Below, one piece after another: positions 1-9,371 of a stretch of 64,000 nt of DNA. The notes beneath the pieces were generated by a model. The model searched no databases, was not told where the DNA came from, and saw only the letters and a list, made by a program, of their open reading frames with translations. The position numbers and the translations under genes were made by a program. The stretch is taken from assembly GCA_016713105.1 (NCBI GenBank), contig JADJPS010000017.1:620001-684000 (forward strand), written 5' to 3'. Within the stretch, counting starts at the first letter, position 1. Every line of letters starts with the position of its first letter. This DNA comes from Devosia sp. (GTDB taxonomy: Bacteria > Pseudomonadota > Alphaproteobacteria > Rhizobiales > Devosiaceae).

Positions 1-868
1 TCGATGTCGGACAACGGCCAGAACGCCGATCCGGCGCAGATCGAGGCGATGCGGCGGGCCTACGGCTTCGATGATCCGATCTGGCTGCAATACTGGAAGT
101 GGATCAGCGGCATCCTGTCCCGCGGCGACTTCGGCTACTCGTTCGAGTGGAACCGGCCGGTCGCCGACCTGATCTGGGAGCGCATGGGCTCGACCCTCGC
201 GATCTCGCTGGCCTCACTGCTGTTCGTGTGGGCGGTGTCGCTGCCGATCGGCATCTATTCGGCGATGCGCCGTCACTCGGTCGGCGACTACGCCTTCACC
301 TTTCTGGGCTTCATCGGCCTTGCGGTGCCCAACTTCATCCTCGCCCTGACCCTGATGTACGTGAGCTACAAGTTCATGGGCCAGAGCGTCGGCGGGCTGT
401 TCTCGCCCGAATATGTCGAGGCACCCTGGAGCTGGGACAAGGTCGTCGACCTCATGGCGCACCTGTGGATCCCGATCGTCGTCATCGGCACCAGCGGCAC
501 CGCGGCGCTGATCCGCATCCTCAGGGCCAACCTGACCGACGAACTCAACAAGCCCTACGTGGTGACGGCGCGGGCCAAGGGCCTGCCGGAGTACAAGGCG
601 GTGCTGAAATACCCGGTGCGCATCGCCCTCAATCCGTTCGTTTCGGCCATCGGCTGGGTGCTGCCCGAGCTCATCTCCGGCGTCACCATCACGGCGATCG
701 TCCTCAACCTGCCGACGGCCGGGCCGCTGCTCCTCCGCTCGCTCATCTCGCAGGACATGTATCTCGCCGGCAGCTTCATCCTGCTGATGGGCGTCCTTAC
801 CCTCGCCGGGATGCTGATCTCCGGACCTGCTGCTGGCGCTGCTCGACCCGCGCATCCGGTTCACCTGA
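1..868 (+). CDS. Dipeptide/oligosaccharide-type ABC permease (DppB-like), 5' end cut off, frameshifted near its 3' end
   Basis: This is the first inner-membrane permease of a DppBC-type importer. The window opens inside the gene, so the N-terminal helix is missing. Visible are several hydrophobic segments and the cytoplasmic EAA-type loop around the words ARAKGLPEYKAV that contacts the ATPase. Near position 823 the frame changes: reading on gives a direct fusion into the next permease, whereas dropping one g from the ggacctg stretch restores the family-typical C-terminus DLLLALLDPRIRFT and a TGA at 866-868. That stop overlaps the ATG of the next gene by one base, as expected for a permease pair. 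I read this as a one-base insertion, either a sequencing error or a real mutation. The substrate is inferred only from neighbours (beta-galactosidase, sugar isomerase). A solute-binding protein is not in the window and probably lies to the left. Confidence 0.85.
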
Positions 869-2040
869 TGGCCACGCACACCTTTAGCGATGAGGTCGAA
901 ACCGGCCCGGCGGTGACCGCGCTCAAGGCCCGGCCCGGCCGCACCGAGACCGCCGCGGCCGGACAGTGGACGCTTGTCTGGCTCAAGTTCGTGCGCAACA
1001 AGGTGGCGGTGGGCGCCGGCCTCGTGATCCTCGCGCTCTACCTGATCGGGCTCTTCGCCGAGTTTCTGGCGCCGGCCCTGCCGGAAGCCTCGAGGCCGCA
1101 GTTCACCTATGCGCCGCCGCAGGAGATCCGGCTGTTCACGTCGCAGCCGGATGGTTCGCAGCGGTTCGAGCCACATGTCACCGGCTACACGATGACGGTC
1201 GACCAGGCTTCGCTCCGGCGCAACTACGCGATCGACGAGAGCAAGGTGGTGCCGATCGGGTTCTTCGTCGCGGGAGCCTCCTACAGGCTCTGGGGCCTGT
1301 TCGAGCTGGACGTGCACCTAATCGGGCCGCTGAAAAAGACCGACACGATGTACCTGCTGGGCACCGACAAGCTGGGCCGCGACCTGCTGAGCCGGCTGAT
1401 CCACGGCACGCGCGTGTCGATGTCGATCGGGCTGATCGGCGTGGCGATCAGCCTCTGCCTCGGCGTGGTGCTCGGCTCGCTCTCGGGCTTTTATGGCGGC
1501 GCCGTGGACATGGTGATCCAGCGCCTCATCGAGGTGATCTCGTCGATGCCGACCATTCCGCTCTGGCTCGGCCTCGCCGCCGCGATCCCGCTGACCTGGT
1601 CGCCGCTGACCGTCTATTTCGTCATCACCCTCATCGTCTCGCTGTTCGGCTGGACCGGTCTCGCCCGCGAAGTGCGCGGCCGGTTCTTCGCCCTGCGCAG
1701 CGAAGACTTCGTCACCGCCGCGAGGCTGGACGGGTCGAGCGAGCGCCGGCTGATCTTCCGGCACATCCTCCCCTCCTTGACCAGTCACATCCTCGCGGTG
1801 GTAACCCTGGCGCTGCCCACCATGATCGTGGCGGAGACGGCGCTGAGCTTCCTGGGCATCGGGCTCAAGGCACCGATCGTCAGCTGGGGCGTGCTGCTGC
1901 AGGACGCACAGAACGTGCGCACCATCGCGACGGCCTCCTGGCTGCTGATCTGGCCGGCCGGCGCGGTGGTGCTGACCGTGCTCGCCTACAATTTCCTCGG
2001 CGACGGCCTGCGCGACGCGGCCGATCCCTACGAGAGCTGA
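868..2040 (+). CDS. Dipeptide/oligosaccharide-type ABC permease (DppC-like)
   Basis: This is the second permease of the importer, 390 residues from the ATG that overlaps the upstream TGA. After a cytoplasmic N-terminus of about 45 residues comes one hydrophobic helix (VAVGAGLVILALYLIGLFAEF). A long non-membrane insertion of about 95 residues follows, leading to LLGTDKLGRDLLSRLIHG, the conserved entry to the BPD_transp_1 core. The core has further helices, an EAA loop (AARLDGSSERRLIFRHILPS) and the family ending FNFLGDGLRDAADPYES. The large periplasmic insertion is typical of the DppC subgroup used for sugars and larger peptides in rhizobia, where the alpha-galactoside importer AgpABCD is of this type; that parallel is from family knowledge. 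It is fused to the upstream permease only because of the frameshift near 823. Confidence 0.92.
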   Translation: MATHTFSDEVETGPAVTALKARPGRTETAAAGQWTLVWLKFVRNKVAVGAGLVILALYLIGLFAEFLAPALPEASRPQFTYAPPQEIRLFTSQPDGSQRFEPHVTGYTMTVDQASLRRNYAIDESKVVPIGFFVAGASYRLWGLFELDVHLIGPLKKTDTMYLLGTDKLGRDLLSRLIHGTRVSMSIGLIGVAISLCLGVVLGSLSGFYGGAVDMVIQRLIEVISSMPTIPLWLGLAAAIPLTWSPLTVYFVITLIVSLFGWTGLAREVRGRFFALRSEDFVTAARLDGSSERRLIFRHILPSLTSHILAVVTLALPTMIVAETALSFLGIGLKAPIVSWGVLLQDAQNVRTIATASWLLIWPAGAVVLTVLAYNFLGDGLRDAADPYES

Positions 2041-2044
2041 GCCG

Positions 2045-3781
2045 ATGCGCATGGACATCGGCACGGCCGCACCCCGAAACCAAAGCGATACCGAAGTGGT
2101 GCTCAAGGTCGAAGGCCTGAGCCTCGACTTCCGGCTGCGCAACCAGGTCCTGCATGCCGCGCGCGAGGTGAGCTTCGCGCTCAGGCGCGGCAAGACGCTC
2201 TGCCTCGTGGGCGAGAGCGGCTCGGGCAAGTCGGTGACGGCGCGGGCGCTGCTCAGGATCATCGACAGGAACGGCGCCATCGCCGGCGGGCGCATCCTGC
2301 TCGGCGGCGGGGGCAGCGAGATCGACATCGCGCAACTGCCGGAGCGCAGCCCGGACCTGCTGAAGATCCGCGGCGGTCGCATCGGGCTGGTCTTCCAGGA
2401 GCCGATGAGTTCGCTCTCCCCGGTGCACACCATCGGCAGCCAGATCATCGAGGCGCTGCTGCTGCACCGCAGGATGACCAAGAAGCAGGCGCGGGCCGAG
2501 GCCATCGAGTTGCTGCGCCAGGTCGAGATCCCCGATCCGGACCGGATGATCGACCGCTACACCTTCGAGTTCTCCGGCGGCATGCGCCAGCGCGCCATGA
2601 TCGCCATGGCGCTCGCCTGCGACCCCGACCTCCTGATCGCCGACGAGCCGACCACCGCGCTCGACGTCACCACGCAGGCCGAAATCCTCGACCTGATCAA
2701 GCGGCTGCAGGTGAGCCGCGGCATGGCCATGCTGCTCATCACCCACGACATGGGGATCGTCGCAGAGGTGGCCGACGAGGTGGCCGTGATGCGCTTCGGC
2801 CAAATCGTCGAGAGCGGCGATGTCGACGACATCTTTCACGATGCCCGGCACCCCTACACCCGGGCGCTGCTCAGTTCGACCGTCAGGCTCGAAGTCAACC
2901 GCAGGGCACTGACGCGCGGCGCGGCCGTGGCGGGCGATGAGAGGCCAGTGCTCTCGGTGCGCAACCTCTCCAAGGTCTACGGCGCCTCGGCGGCCTGGCT
3001 GGGCGGCGCCAAGCACGCGATCAGGGCGGTCGAGGACGTGAGCTTCGACCTCCATCCGGGCGAGAACCTCGGGATCGTCGGCGAGAGCGGCTCGGGCAAG
3101 ACCACCCTGGGTCGGCTGATCCTGAGAACCGTCGAGCCCTCGGGCGGCAGGGTCGAGTATTTCGGCGGCGCGGCCCCGATGGACGTGACGCGGCTGAGCC
3201 GGAGCGGGCTCAAGGCCTTTCACCGCGACGTGCGGCTGGTGTTCCAGGATCCCTTCTCTTCGCTCAACCCGCGCATGACGGTCAGGCAGATCATCGGCGA
3301 ACCGCTCCACGTGAGCGGCCTCGCGCGCGGCGCGGCACTCGAGAAACGGGTGGGCGAGCTGCTCGAACTGGTGGGGCTCGATCCCTTCGCCATGGAGCGC
3401 TACCCGCATGCCTTCTCGGGCGGGCAGCGGCAGCGCATCGGCATTGCCCGGGCGCTGGCGCTCGACCCCAGGATCATCATCGCCGACGAGGCGACGGCGG
3501 CGCTCGACGTCTCGATCCGGGCGCAGATCCTCGACCTGCTGCTCGACATCCAGAAGCGGCTGAACCTGAGCTTCCTGTTCATCTCGCACGACATCTCGGT
3601 GGTGCGTTACTTCTGCGACCGCATCGCGGTGATGCATCGCGGCCGGCTGGTGGAGCTGGGCGATGCCGAGCAGATCTGCACGGCGCCGCAACAGCCCTAT
3701 ACCAAGAGCCTGATCTCGGCCGTGCCCAATCCCGACCCGCGCCACAAGCGCATGCTGCACCGGACGCGGTTCGGGGCGTGA
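2045..3781 (+). CDS. Fused double ATPase of the dipeptide-type ABC importer (DppD-DppF)
   Basis: One 578-residue polypeptide carries two complete ABC ATPase domains that power the two permeases upstream, four bases away. The first domain has Walker A GESGSGKS, signature FSGGMRQR and Walker B LLIADEPTTALD. The second, from about residue 300, has Walker A GESGSGKT, signature FSGGQRQRIGIARAL and Walker B IIIADEATAALD. Both include the oligopeptide-transporter C-terminal region (HPYTRALLSS and QPYTKSLISAVP). In E. coli the two halves are separate proteins; the single-chain form is common in Alphaproteobacteria. The second Walker B reads DEATAALD where DEPT is usual, a tolerated variant. Transcribed with the permeases and probably with the isomerase and GH42 genes. 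Confidence 0.95.
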   Translation: MRMDIGTAAPRNQSDTEVVLKVEGLSLDFRLRNQVLHAAREVSFALRRGKTLCLVGESGSGKSVTARALLRIIDRNGAIAGGRILLGGGGSEIDIAQLPERSPDLLKIRGGRIGLVFQEPMSSLSPVHTIGSQIIEALLLHRRMTKKQARAEAIELLRQVEIPDPDRMIDRYTFEFSGGMRQRAMIAMALACDPDLLIADEPTTALDVTTQAEILDLIKRLQVSRGMAMLLITHDMGIVAEVADEVAVMRFGQIVESGDVDDIFHDARHPYTRALLSSTVRLEVNRRALTRGAAVAGDERPVLSVRNLSKVYGASAAWLGGAKHAIRAVEDVSFDLHPGENLGIVGESGSGKTTLGRLILRTVEPSGGRVEYFGGAAPMDVTRLSRSGLKAFHRDVRLVFQDPFSSLNPRMTVRQIIGEPLHVSGLARGAALEKRVGELLELVGLDPFAMERYPHAFSGGQRQRIGIARALALDPRIIIADEATAALDVSIRAQILDLLLDIQKRLNLSFLFISHDISVVRYFCDRIAVMHRGRLVELGDAEQICTAPQQPYTKSLISAVPNPDPRHKRMLHRTRFGA

Positions 3782-3798
3782 GTGTGCGGCATTATCGC

Positions 3799-3836
3799 AC
3801 CCCGGAACGCGGTGTCTTCCCGGCAACGGCCGGGAT
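3799..3836 (+). repeat. Two adjacent small palindromes (REP-like) in the spacer
   Basis: The 96-base spacer between the ATPase and isomerase genes holds two back-to-back hairpins. One is roughly CACCcCG-gaa-CGcGGTG (3799-3815), with one mismatch. The other is a perfect CCCGGC-aacg-GCCGGG (3819-3834). The second resembles the dispersed palindromes common in alphaproteobacterial intergenic DNA. No U tract follows, so it is more likely an mRNA-stabilising or repeat element than a terminator. Copy number elsewhere in the genome cannot be judged here. Confidence 0.45.
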
Positions 3837-3877
3837 GACATGGTGGGTGGGGTGACGTTCGACAACAGGACAAGACG

Positions 3878-4654
3878 ATGCTGAAATTCTCTGCCAACCT
3901 CTCCTTCCTCTATACCGAAGTGCCGTTCCTCGAGCGCTTCGCCGCGGCGGCACGCGACGGCTTCCGCGCGGTCGAATACGTCTCGCCCTATGGCGCCCCG
4001 GCCGCCGAGATTGCCGCCCTGCTCGTAACGAACGGCCTCGAGCAGGCGCTGTTCAACCTGCCGGCCGGCAACTGGGACGGCGGCGAGCGCGGCATCGGCT
4101 GCCTGCCGGAGCGGACCGAGGAGTTCCGGGCCGGCATCGACACGGCGATCGCCTATGCCACGGCGCTCGGCTGCCGCAAGGTCAACTGCCTCGCCGGCAT
4201 CGCCCCGCAGGGGGTGGCGGCGGAGGTGCTGGAGGCAACGCTCGTCGCCAACCTCGCCCATGCCGCGCCGCGCCTCGCCGCGGCGGGCGTCAGGCTGCTC
4301 GTCGAGCCGATCAACACCCGCGACATCCCGGGCTTCTACCTCACCACCACGCATCAGGCCGAGCGGCTGCTCGAAGCGGTGGGCTCGGACAACCTGTTCA
4401 TCCAGTACGACGTCTACCACACGCAGGTGATGCAAGGGGACCTGGTGCCGACCTATGCGCGGCTGAGGGAGCGCATCGGTCACATCCAGATTGCCGACAC
4501 TCCGGGCCGCAACGAGCCGGGCACCGGCGAGATCAACTACGGCTTCGTGCTGAGCGAGATCGACCGGCTCGGCTACGACGGCTGGATCGGCTGCGAGTAC
4601 AAGCCGAGGGCGGGCACCAGCGCCGGGCTGGGCTGGATGCAGCGCTATGGGTGA
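3878..4654 (+). CDS. hyi: Hydroxypyruvate isomerase family sugar isomerase
   Basis: A TIM-barrel isomerase of 258 residues, the normal length of the Hyi/OtnI family, which interconverts hydroxypyruvate and tartronate semialdehyde or related 2-oxo acids and ketoses. The two catalytic glutamates fall at E143 (LLVEPINTRD) and E240 (GCEYKP), the same numbering as E. coli Hyi. The metal- and substrate-binding motifs QYDVYHTQ and HIQIADTPGRNEPGTGEINY are intact. It sits between an importer and a beta-galactosidase rather than beside glyoxylate carboligase, so the substrate may be a sugar or sugar-acid fragment instead of hydroxypyruvate. Family assignment is firm; the exact substrate is inferred. 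Confidence 0.88.
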   Translation: MLKFSANLSFLYTEVPFLERFAAAARDGFRAVEYVSPYGAPAAEIAALLVTNGLEQALFNLPAGNWDGGERGIGCLPERTEEFRAGIDTAIAYATALGCRKVNCLAGIAPQGVAAEVLEATLVANLAHAAPRLAAAGVRLLVEPINTRDIPGFYLTTTHQAERLLEAVGSDNLFIQYDVYHTQVMQGDLVPTYARLRERIGHIQIADTPGRNEPGTGEINYGFVLSEIDRLGYDGWIGCEYKPRAGTSAGLGWMQRYG

Positions 4655-4801
4655 GGTTCTGCACCATCGGTGGCCTCCCCCTCTGCCTTTGCGGGACGGC
4701 GATCCCGCCTGGCCCCGGGGACCCGCCCTCACCCCGGCCCTCGCCCCCTCGTGACGGCGCCTGCCGCCGCACGCCTGCCATTGCCGCAAAGGAAAGCCCG
4801 C

Positions 4802-6910
4802 ATGCCCATCGACAAGCTCCCGCAGATCCCGTTCGGGGCCGTGTATTTCCGCAAGTCCAACCCGCCGCGCGAGGACTGGGCGCGCGACTATGGCATCGCC
4901 GCCGCGGACGGGCTCAACATCTTCCGGCACTGGTTCATGTGGGCCTCCATCGAGCGCCGGCCCGGCGTCTACGACTGGGCCGACTACGACCGGCAGATGG
5001 ACCTTGCGGCCGAGCACGGCATCAGGACGATCATCGCGGAACTGACCCACACCGTGCCCGACTGGGCCTATCGCCGCTTCGCCAAGGCGCGGCAGGTGCG
5101 CGCCGACGGCAGGCCGCTGACCTCGAACATGGGGGTGAGCTCGGCGACCGGGGGCTTTGCCAGCAATGGCGGCGGCGCCGGCGCGCTCAGCATGAACTGC
5201 CCGGAGGTGAAGGAGGCGGTCGGCGCCTTCCTTTCGGCCCTCGCCAGCCGCTACAAGGGCCATCCGGCACTGCTCGGCTACGATGTGTGGAACGAGGTCA
5301 ACTACGCCGCCGATGTCGACTACTCGAGCTGGATGAAGGCCGACTTCCGGCTCTGGCTCAGGGCGAAGTACGGTTCGCTCGACGCCCTGGCCGAGGCCTG
5401 GTACCGCTATTCCTATGCCGAATGGGACGACATCGAGCCGCCCGTCGAGGTCGCGGCCTATCCCGAGAACCTCGACTGGCTCGAGTTCAAGCGGCAGAAC
5501 TATTACGGGCAGATGCAGTTCAAGATCGACACCATCCGGGCGATCGACCAGGACTGCCTGATCGCCGCGCACGGGGTCGGCGGCGCCATCCCCAACATGG
5601 CGGCGAACAGCTCGGACGACTGGCTGGCGGCCGAAAAGGTCGAGCTCTACGGGCTGACCTGGGTGCCGTCGCGCCGCGGCTTCAGCCCCTGGCAGAACTT
5701 CTTCGGCCCGGACCTGACGCGGGCCGCCGCGCGCGACAAGCCGTGGTGGCATGCCGAGCGCCCCGGCGGGCCGCTCTGGCTGCAGCCGCAGGTGCTCGGA
5801 CGCGACAAGGAGGACGGCCGGGTGATGGAGCCCGCGGATATCCGCACCCTCACCATGACCTCGTTCGCGGCCGGCGCCACCGGCATCCTCAACCTGCGCT
5901 ACCGCCCGCTGCTCGACGGCCCGCTGTTCGGCGCCTTCGGCGCCTATGGCATGGACGGATCGCGCACGCCACGCTCCGACATGCAGAGCCGGATCGCCAA
6001 ATGGGCCAATGCGCCGGAGCAGCGCGAGCTGTTCGCGGCGCGGCCGGTGAGGGGGGACATCGGCATCCTGGTGATCCCCGAAGCCCAGGCCTGGGACCAC
6101 CTGCTCAACGCCCATCACCGGCCCGAAACCTATCGCGAGGCGATGTGGGGGGCCTATCGCGGCCTGTTCGACAACGGCCTCCAGGCGGATTGGGTCCATA
6201 TCGACGACATATCAGGTTATGACGCCATCTACGCGCCCTATCCGATCATGCTGACCTCGGCCCATGCCCGGGCGCTCGCCGACTGGGTGGAGCGCGGCGG
6301 CAAGCTGATCAGCGAGGCGACGCCGGGCTATTTCGGCGATCGCGGCAAGGTCGGGACGGTGCAGCCCAATAACGGGCTCGACGCGGTGTTCGGCGCGCGC
6401 GAGGTGGAGGTCGAGTTCATGCCCGACATCGCCGATCGCATCCGGCTCAGCCTCGACGGACGGCCGCTCGCCGGCGGCGGGTTCCTCCAGGCCTATGAGG
6501 TGACCACCGGGCGCGAGCGCGGCCGCTTCGACGATGGGCGCATCGCCATCGTCGAGAACCGCTTCGGGGCCGGTCGCACGCTGCTGGTCGGCACCCATCC
6601 GGGCGCGGGGTATTTCCGGACCTCGTCGGCCGACGCGCTGCGCTACTTCGCCGAGGTCTTCGCCTGGACCGGGCGCACGCAGCGGGTCCGGCTCAGTGAC
6701 AATGCGCTGCAGGCGCGCCTGCACGAGGGACCGGCGGGCCGCGTGCTCTGGCTGCTCAACCCGACCCGCGAGCTGCGACGGGTCACGGTGGCGATCGACG
6801 GCCGGCCGGCCCGCCTGGGGGCAGCGTTCTGGGCGGCCGCCGATGCCGTTGCCGCCGATGACACCGCGGCAGTGCCGCCGCGCGACGTGCTGGTGCTGCG
6901 GCTGGCCTGA
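4802..6910 (+). CDS. GH42 family beta-galactosidase
   Basis: A 702-residue cytoplasmic glycoside hydrolase that would release galactose (or arabinose) from imported beta-linked oligosaccharides. The start is the ATG at 4802 behind an AAAGGAAAG ribosome site; a longer in-frame extension upstream is low-complexity and not credible. The TIM-barrel domain (about 1-400) carries the acid/base at E165 in DVWNEVNY and the likely nucleophile at E319 in WWHAERPGG. The trimerisation domain follows (about 410-620), then a short beta-sandwich. No signal peptide is seen, consistent with substrates brought in by the importer upstream. The spacer before it (4655-4801) holds only C-rich DNA. Confidence 0.93.
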   Translation: MPIDKLPQIPFGAVYFRKSNPPREDWARDYGIAAADGLNIFRHWFMWASIERRPGVYDWADYDRQMDLAAEHGIRTIIAELTHTVPDWAYRRFAKARQVRADGRPLTSNMGVSSATGGFASNGGGAGALSMNCPEVKEAVGAFLSALASRYKGHPALLGYDVWNEVNYAADVDYSSWMKADFRLWLRAKYGSLDALAEAWYRYSYAEWDDIEPPVEVAAYPENLDWLEFKRQNYYGQMQFKIDTIRAIDQDCLIAAHGVGGAIPNMAANSSDDWLAAEKVELYGLTWVPSRRGFSPWQNFFGPDLTRAAARDKPWWHAERPGGPLWLQPQVLGRDKEDGRVMEPADIRTLTMTSFAAGATGILNLRYRPLLDGPLFGAFGAYGMDGSRTPRSDMQSRIAKWANAPEQRELFAARPVRGDIGILVIPEAQAWDHLLNAHHRPETYREAMWGAYRGLFDNGLQADWVHIDDISGYDAIYAPYPIMLTSAHARALADWVERGGKLISEATPGYFGDRGKVGTVQPNNGLDAVFGAREVEVEFMPDIADRIRLSLDGRPLAGGGFLQAYEVTTGRERGRFDDGRIAIVENRFGAGRTLLVGTHPGAGYFRTSSADALRYFAEVFAWTGRTQRVRLSDNALQARLHEGPAGRVLWLLNPTRELRRVTVAIDGRPARLGAAFWAAADAVAADDTAAVPPRDVLVLRLA

Positions 6911-6925
6911 ATCGCGATCGAACCG

Positions 6926-6948
6926 CGGCGGCCGACCGCCGTTCCTTT
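6926..6948 (+). terminator. Terminator after the GH42 gene
   Basis: A perfect CGGCGG-ccga-CCGCCG hairpin is followed by TTCCTTT. It lies 15 bases past the beta-galactosidase stop, between two convergent genes, and probably ends the importer operon. Confidence 0.6.
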
Positions 6949-6956
6949 CGCGCCCC

Positions 6957-7958
6957 TCAGGCCGTGGTCGCCTCCGTCTCCTCGGCCAGCGCCGCGTGGC
7001 GCTGGGCGATCACGGCGCAGACGATCAGCTGCATCTGATGGTAGAGCATGATGGGCAGGATGATCAGGCTGACCGGCTGGCCGGCGAACAGGATGGCCGC
7101 CATCGGCACGCCGCTCGCCAGGCTCTTGGTCGAGCCGCAGAACAGCAGCGCCAGCCGATCGGCGGCGGGCAGCCCGACAAGCCGCCCCACCCGGCTGGTG
7201 CCGAACAGCACGGCCGCCAGCATGACGGTAGCGATGGCGATGACCAGCGCCAGCGACAGTCCGTCCACCTGGCTCCAGACGCCGGACACCATGCCGGCGC
7301 TGAAGGCGGAGTAGACGATCAGCAGGATCGAGCCGCGATCGACCGACAGGGTGAAGCGGCGATGGCGCCGGACCCACTCGCCGATCCAGCGGCGGGCCAG
7401 CTGGCCGAGGACGAAGGGCAGCAGGATCTGCAGTGCCACGCTGCCGACCGCGCCCGGATTGATGCCGCCCTGGGCGTTGAGCAGCACGGCGCAGAGCGCC
7501 GGGGTGAGGACGACGCCGAGCAGGTTGGAAATCGAGGCGGCACAGAGCGCGGCCGGGACATTGCCGCGGGCCAGCGCGGTGAAGGCGATCGAGGACTGCA
7601 CCGTCGAGGGCAGCGCGCCCAGGAACAGCACGCCCATGCCGATATGGGGATCGAGCCAGGGGCCGAGGCCCAGCGCGATCAGCATCGCGGCGACGGGAAA
7701 GGCCAGGTAGGTGGTGGCCAGAACCAGGCCCTGCAGCCGCCAGTTGGCGAGGCCTGCCACCACCGCCGCCGTATCGAGCCGGGCGCCATAAAGGAAGAAC
7801 AGCAGGCCGACCGCCAGCAGCGAGGCGATCCGCACGATATCGGCAAACACCCCGGCGGCCGGCAGCACCGAGCCGAGCAGCACCATGACGAAGAGCAGGA
7901 CGAGATAGCCGTCGATGCCGAAGCGGCGCAGGCGCTGGACGATGGCGAGCGGAGTCAT
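6957..7958 (-). CDS. Bile acid:sodium symporter family (SBF-like) membrane transporter
   Basis: An integral membrane protein of about 333 residues with nine to ten hydrophobic helices, belonging to the BASS/SBF-like (YfeH-type) carriers. The helix-crossover region of the fold is recognisable in FLGALPSTVQSSIAFTALARGNVPAALCAASISN, here quoted as FLGALPSTVQSSIAF and ARGNVPAALCAASISN. A GTG at 7991 would add eleven residues, but no ribosome site precedes it; the ATG at 7958 begins at MTPLAIVQ and fits the family better. It is divergent from the ROK regulator and convergent with the glycosidase. Substrate unknown; sodium-coupled uptake or efflux of an organic acid is the family role. Confidence 0.85.
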   Translation of the reverse strand: MTPLAIVQRLRRFGIDGYLVLLFVMVLLGSVLPAAGVFADIVRIASLLAVGLLFFLYGARLDTAAVVAGLANWRLQGLVLATTYLAFPVAAMLIALGLGPWLDPHIGMGVLFLGALPSTVQSSIAFTALARGNVPAALCAASISNLLGVVLTPALCAVLLNAQGGINPGAVGSVALQILLPFVLGQLARRWIGEWVRRHRRFTLSVDRGSILLIVYSAFSAGMVSGVWSQVDGLSLALVIAIATVMLAAVLFGTSRVGRLVGLPAADRLALLFCGSTKSLASGVPMAAILFAGQPVSLIILPIMLYHQMQLIVCAVIAQRHAALAEETEATTA

Positions 7959-8117
7959 GGAGCGGACGCGCCGGAGGATCGGGGCGATCACTGTTGGCGG
8001 TTTGCCCGGTCGCGGTCAATGGCCGAGACCACCTGCGACCGGCCGGCCGGCCCGATCCGCTTGCGTCGCCACGGCGGGTCATGCAGTAGTGGCCGTGGTG
8101 AACCTTGCGGAGCGCAA

Positions 8118-9326
8118 TTGTCCTCACCCATTAATGCCGGACGGTTCAGGACTGCAGCGGCGGCGGATACCTCGCTGGTCCGCATCAGCAACGAACGCGC
8201 CGCACTGTCGCAGATTGCACTGCAGCCGGGATTGTCGGCGGCCGAGATCTCGCGGGAGGCGCAACTCGCGCCGCAGACGGTCGGCAAGATCCTCGTCGAC
8301 CTCGAGAGCCGTGGCCTGCTCAAGCGCGGCGAGGTGCGCCGCGGCGCCCGTGGGCAGCCGGCGACGCCGATCTTCCTCGCGCCGGAGGGTGCCTTCGCGC
8401 TCGGTTGCGAACTGGGCTGGCGGCACTGCTCGGTGCACCTCGTCAACATCGCCGGCCGCGTGGTGGGGGAAGTGCGCTGGACCTACGCCTTTCCCGACGC
8501 CGCGACACTGCTCGATGCCATCGCCGCGGCGATGCGACGGCTGGTGGGCGACCTGCCCGAAGCGCTCAGGTCGCGCGTGATCGGTCTCGCCCTGGCCGCG
8601 CCCTCGGGCATCGCGCTGCAGGTCGAGGCGCTCGGCGGAAGCGCCGAGGATGCGCAGCGGTGGGTCGGCGTGGATGTGCGCGAGCAGCTCGAGGCCAAGG
8701 GCGGATACAAGACCACCCTGTACAATGACGGCAATGCCGCCTGCTGGGGCGAACTTGCCGCGATGCAGAAGCCGCGCCCCGGTACTTTTGCGTTCTTCCT
8801 CGTCAGCACGTTCATTCCTGCCGGCATCGTCGCCGACGGCCGCCTGTGGGAGGGCCACACGGGCGAGGCTGCCGACCTGGGGCTGATGATCACCACGACG
8901 CGCGACGGCGAGCAGCGCTTCGTCCATTCGGTGGCGGGGCTCTATGCGCTGCAGAAGCAGCTCGAGGCCGCCGGCAAGGCGCCTGCTTGCCCCGATCCCG
9001 CCACCTGGGACTGGGATGGCATGGGCCCGGTGCTCGACGACTGGCTCGACGAGGCGGGCCATGCGCTGGCCAAGGCCATCGCCAATACGGCGGCGGTCAT
9101 CGGCTCCAACCTCTCGGTGGTCGACGGCCTCATGCCCCGCCCCGTCGTGATGCGCTACATCGAGAGCGTGCGCCGGCACCTCGAGCTGATGCCGGCCCTG
9201 CCGGACCGCCGCCCGCTGGTCATCGCCGGGCAACAGGGGATGGCCGCCGCCTCGAAGGGGGCGGCGCTGCTGCTGCTGTTCCGCAGCTATTTCTCCGGTG
9301 ACCGCGAGCACTTCCCGGCCGAGTGA
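8118..9326 (+). CDS. ROK family transcriptional regulator
   Basis: A 402-residue sugar-responsive regulator. Near the N-terminus is a MarR-like winged helix (LSAAEISREAQLAPQTVGKI then LESRGLLKRGE). The ROK actin-like domain follows, with LGCELGWRHCSVHLVNIAGRV cited here as GCELGWRHCSVHLVN, the LYNDGNAACWGE segment and GHTGEAADLG. The start chosen is TTG at 8118, five bases after GGAG; it gives the usual ROK-repressor length. The only long frame extending upstream runs across the neighbouring genes and is an artefact of high GC. The zinc-binding cysteine cluster typical of Mlc/NagC is not evident. Its position next to the symporter and glycosidase suggests it controls those genes. Confidence 0.88.
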   Translation: MSSPINAGRFRTAAAADTSLVRISNERAALSQIALQPGLSAAEISREAQLAPQTVGKILVDLESRGLLKRGEVRRGARGQPATPIFLAPEGAFALGCELGWRHCSVHLVNIAGRVVGEVRWTYAFPDAATLLDAIAAAMRRLVGDLPEALRSRVIGLALAAPSGIALQVEALGGSAEDAQRWVGVDVREQLEAKGGYKTTLYNDGNAACWGELAAMQKPRPGTFAFFLVSTFIPAGIVADGRLWEGHTGEAADLGLMITTTRDGEQRFVHSVAGLYALQKQLEAAGKAPACPDPATWDWDGMGPVLDDWLDEAGHALAKAIANTAAVIGSNLSVVDGLMPRPVVMRYIESVRRHLELMPALPDRRPLVIAGQQGMAAASKGAALLLLFRSYFSGDREHFPAE

Positions 9327-9371
9327 GCAGCGTCGCGGGCGTACCGGGGAAGGTCGGGCGGCCGCCCATGC

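Noticed and set aside
1880..6199. A 1439-codon minus-strand open frame across the importer and beta-galactosidase genes
   Set aside because: Frame-shadow of high-GC coding DNA; composition is His/Arg/Gly-rich without any domain, and the plus-strand genes are all family-matched.
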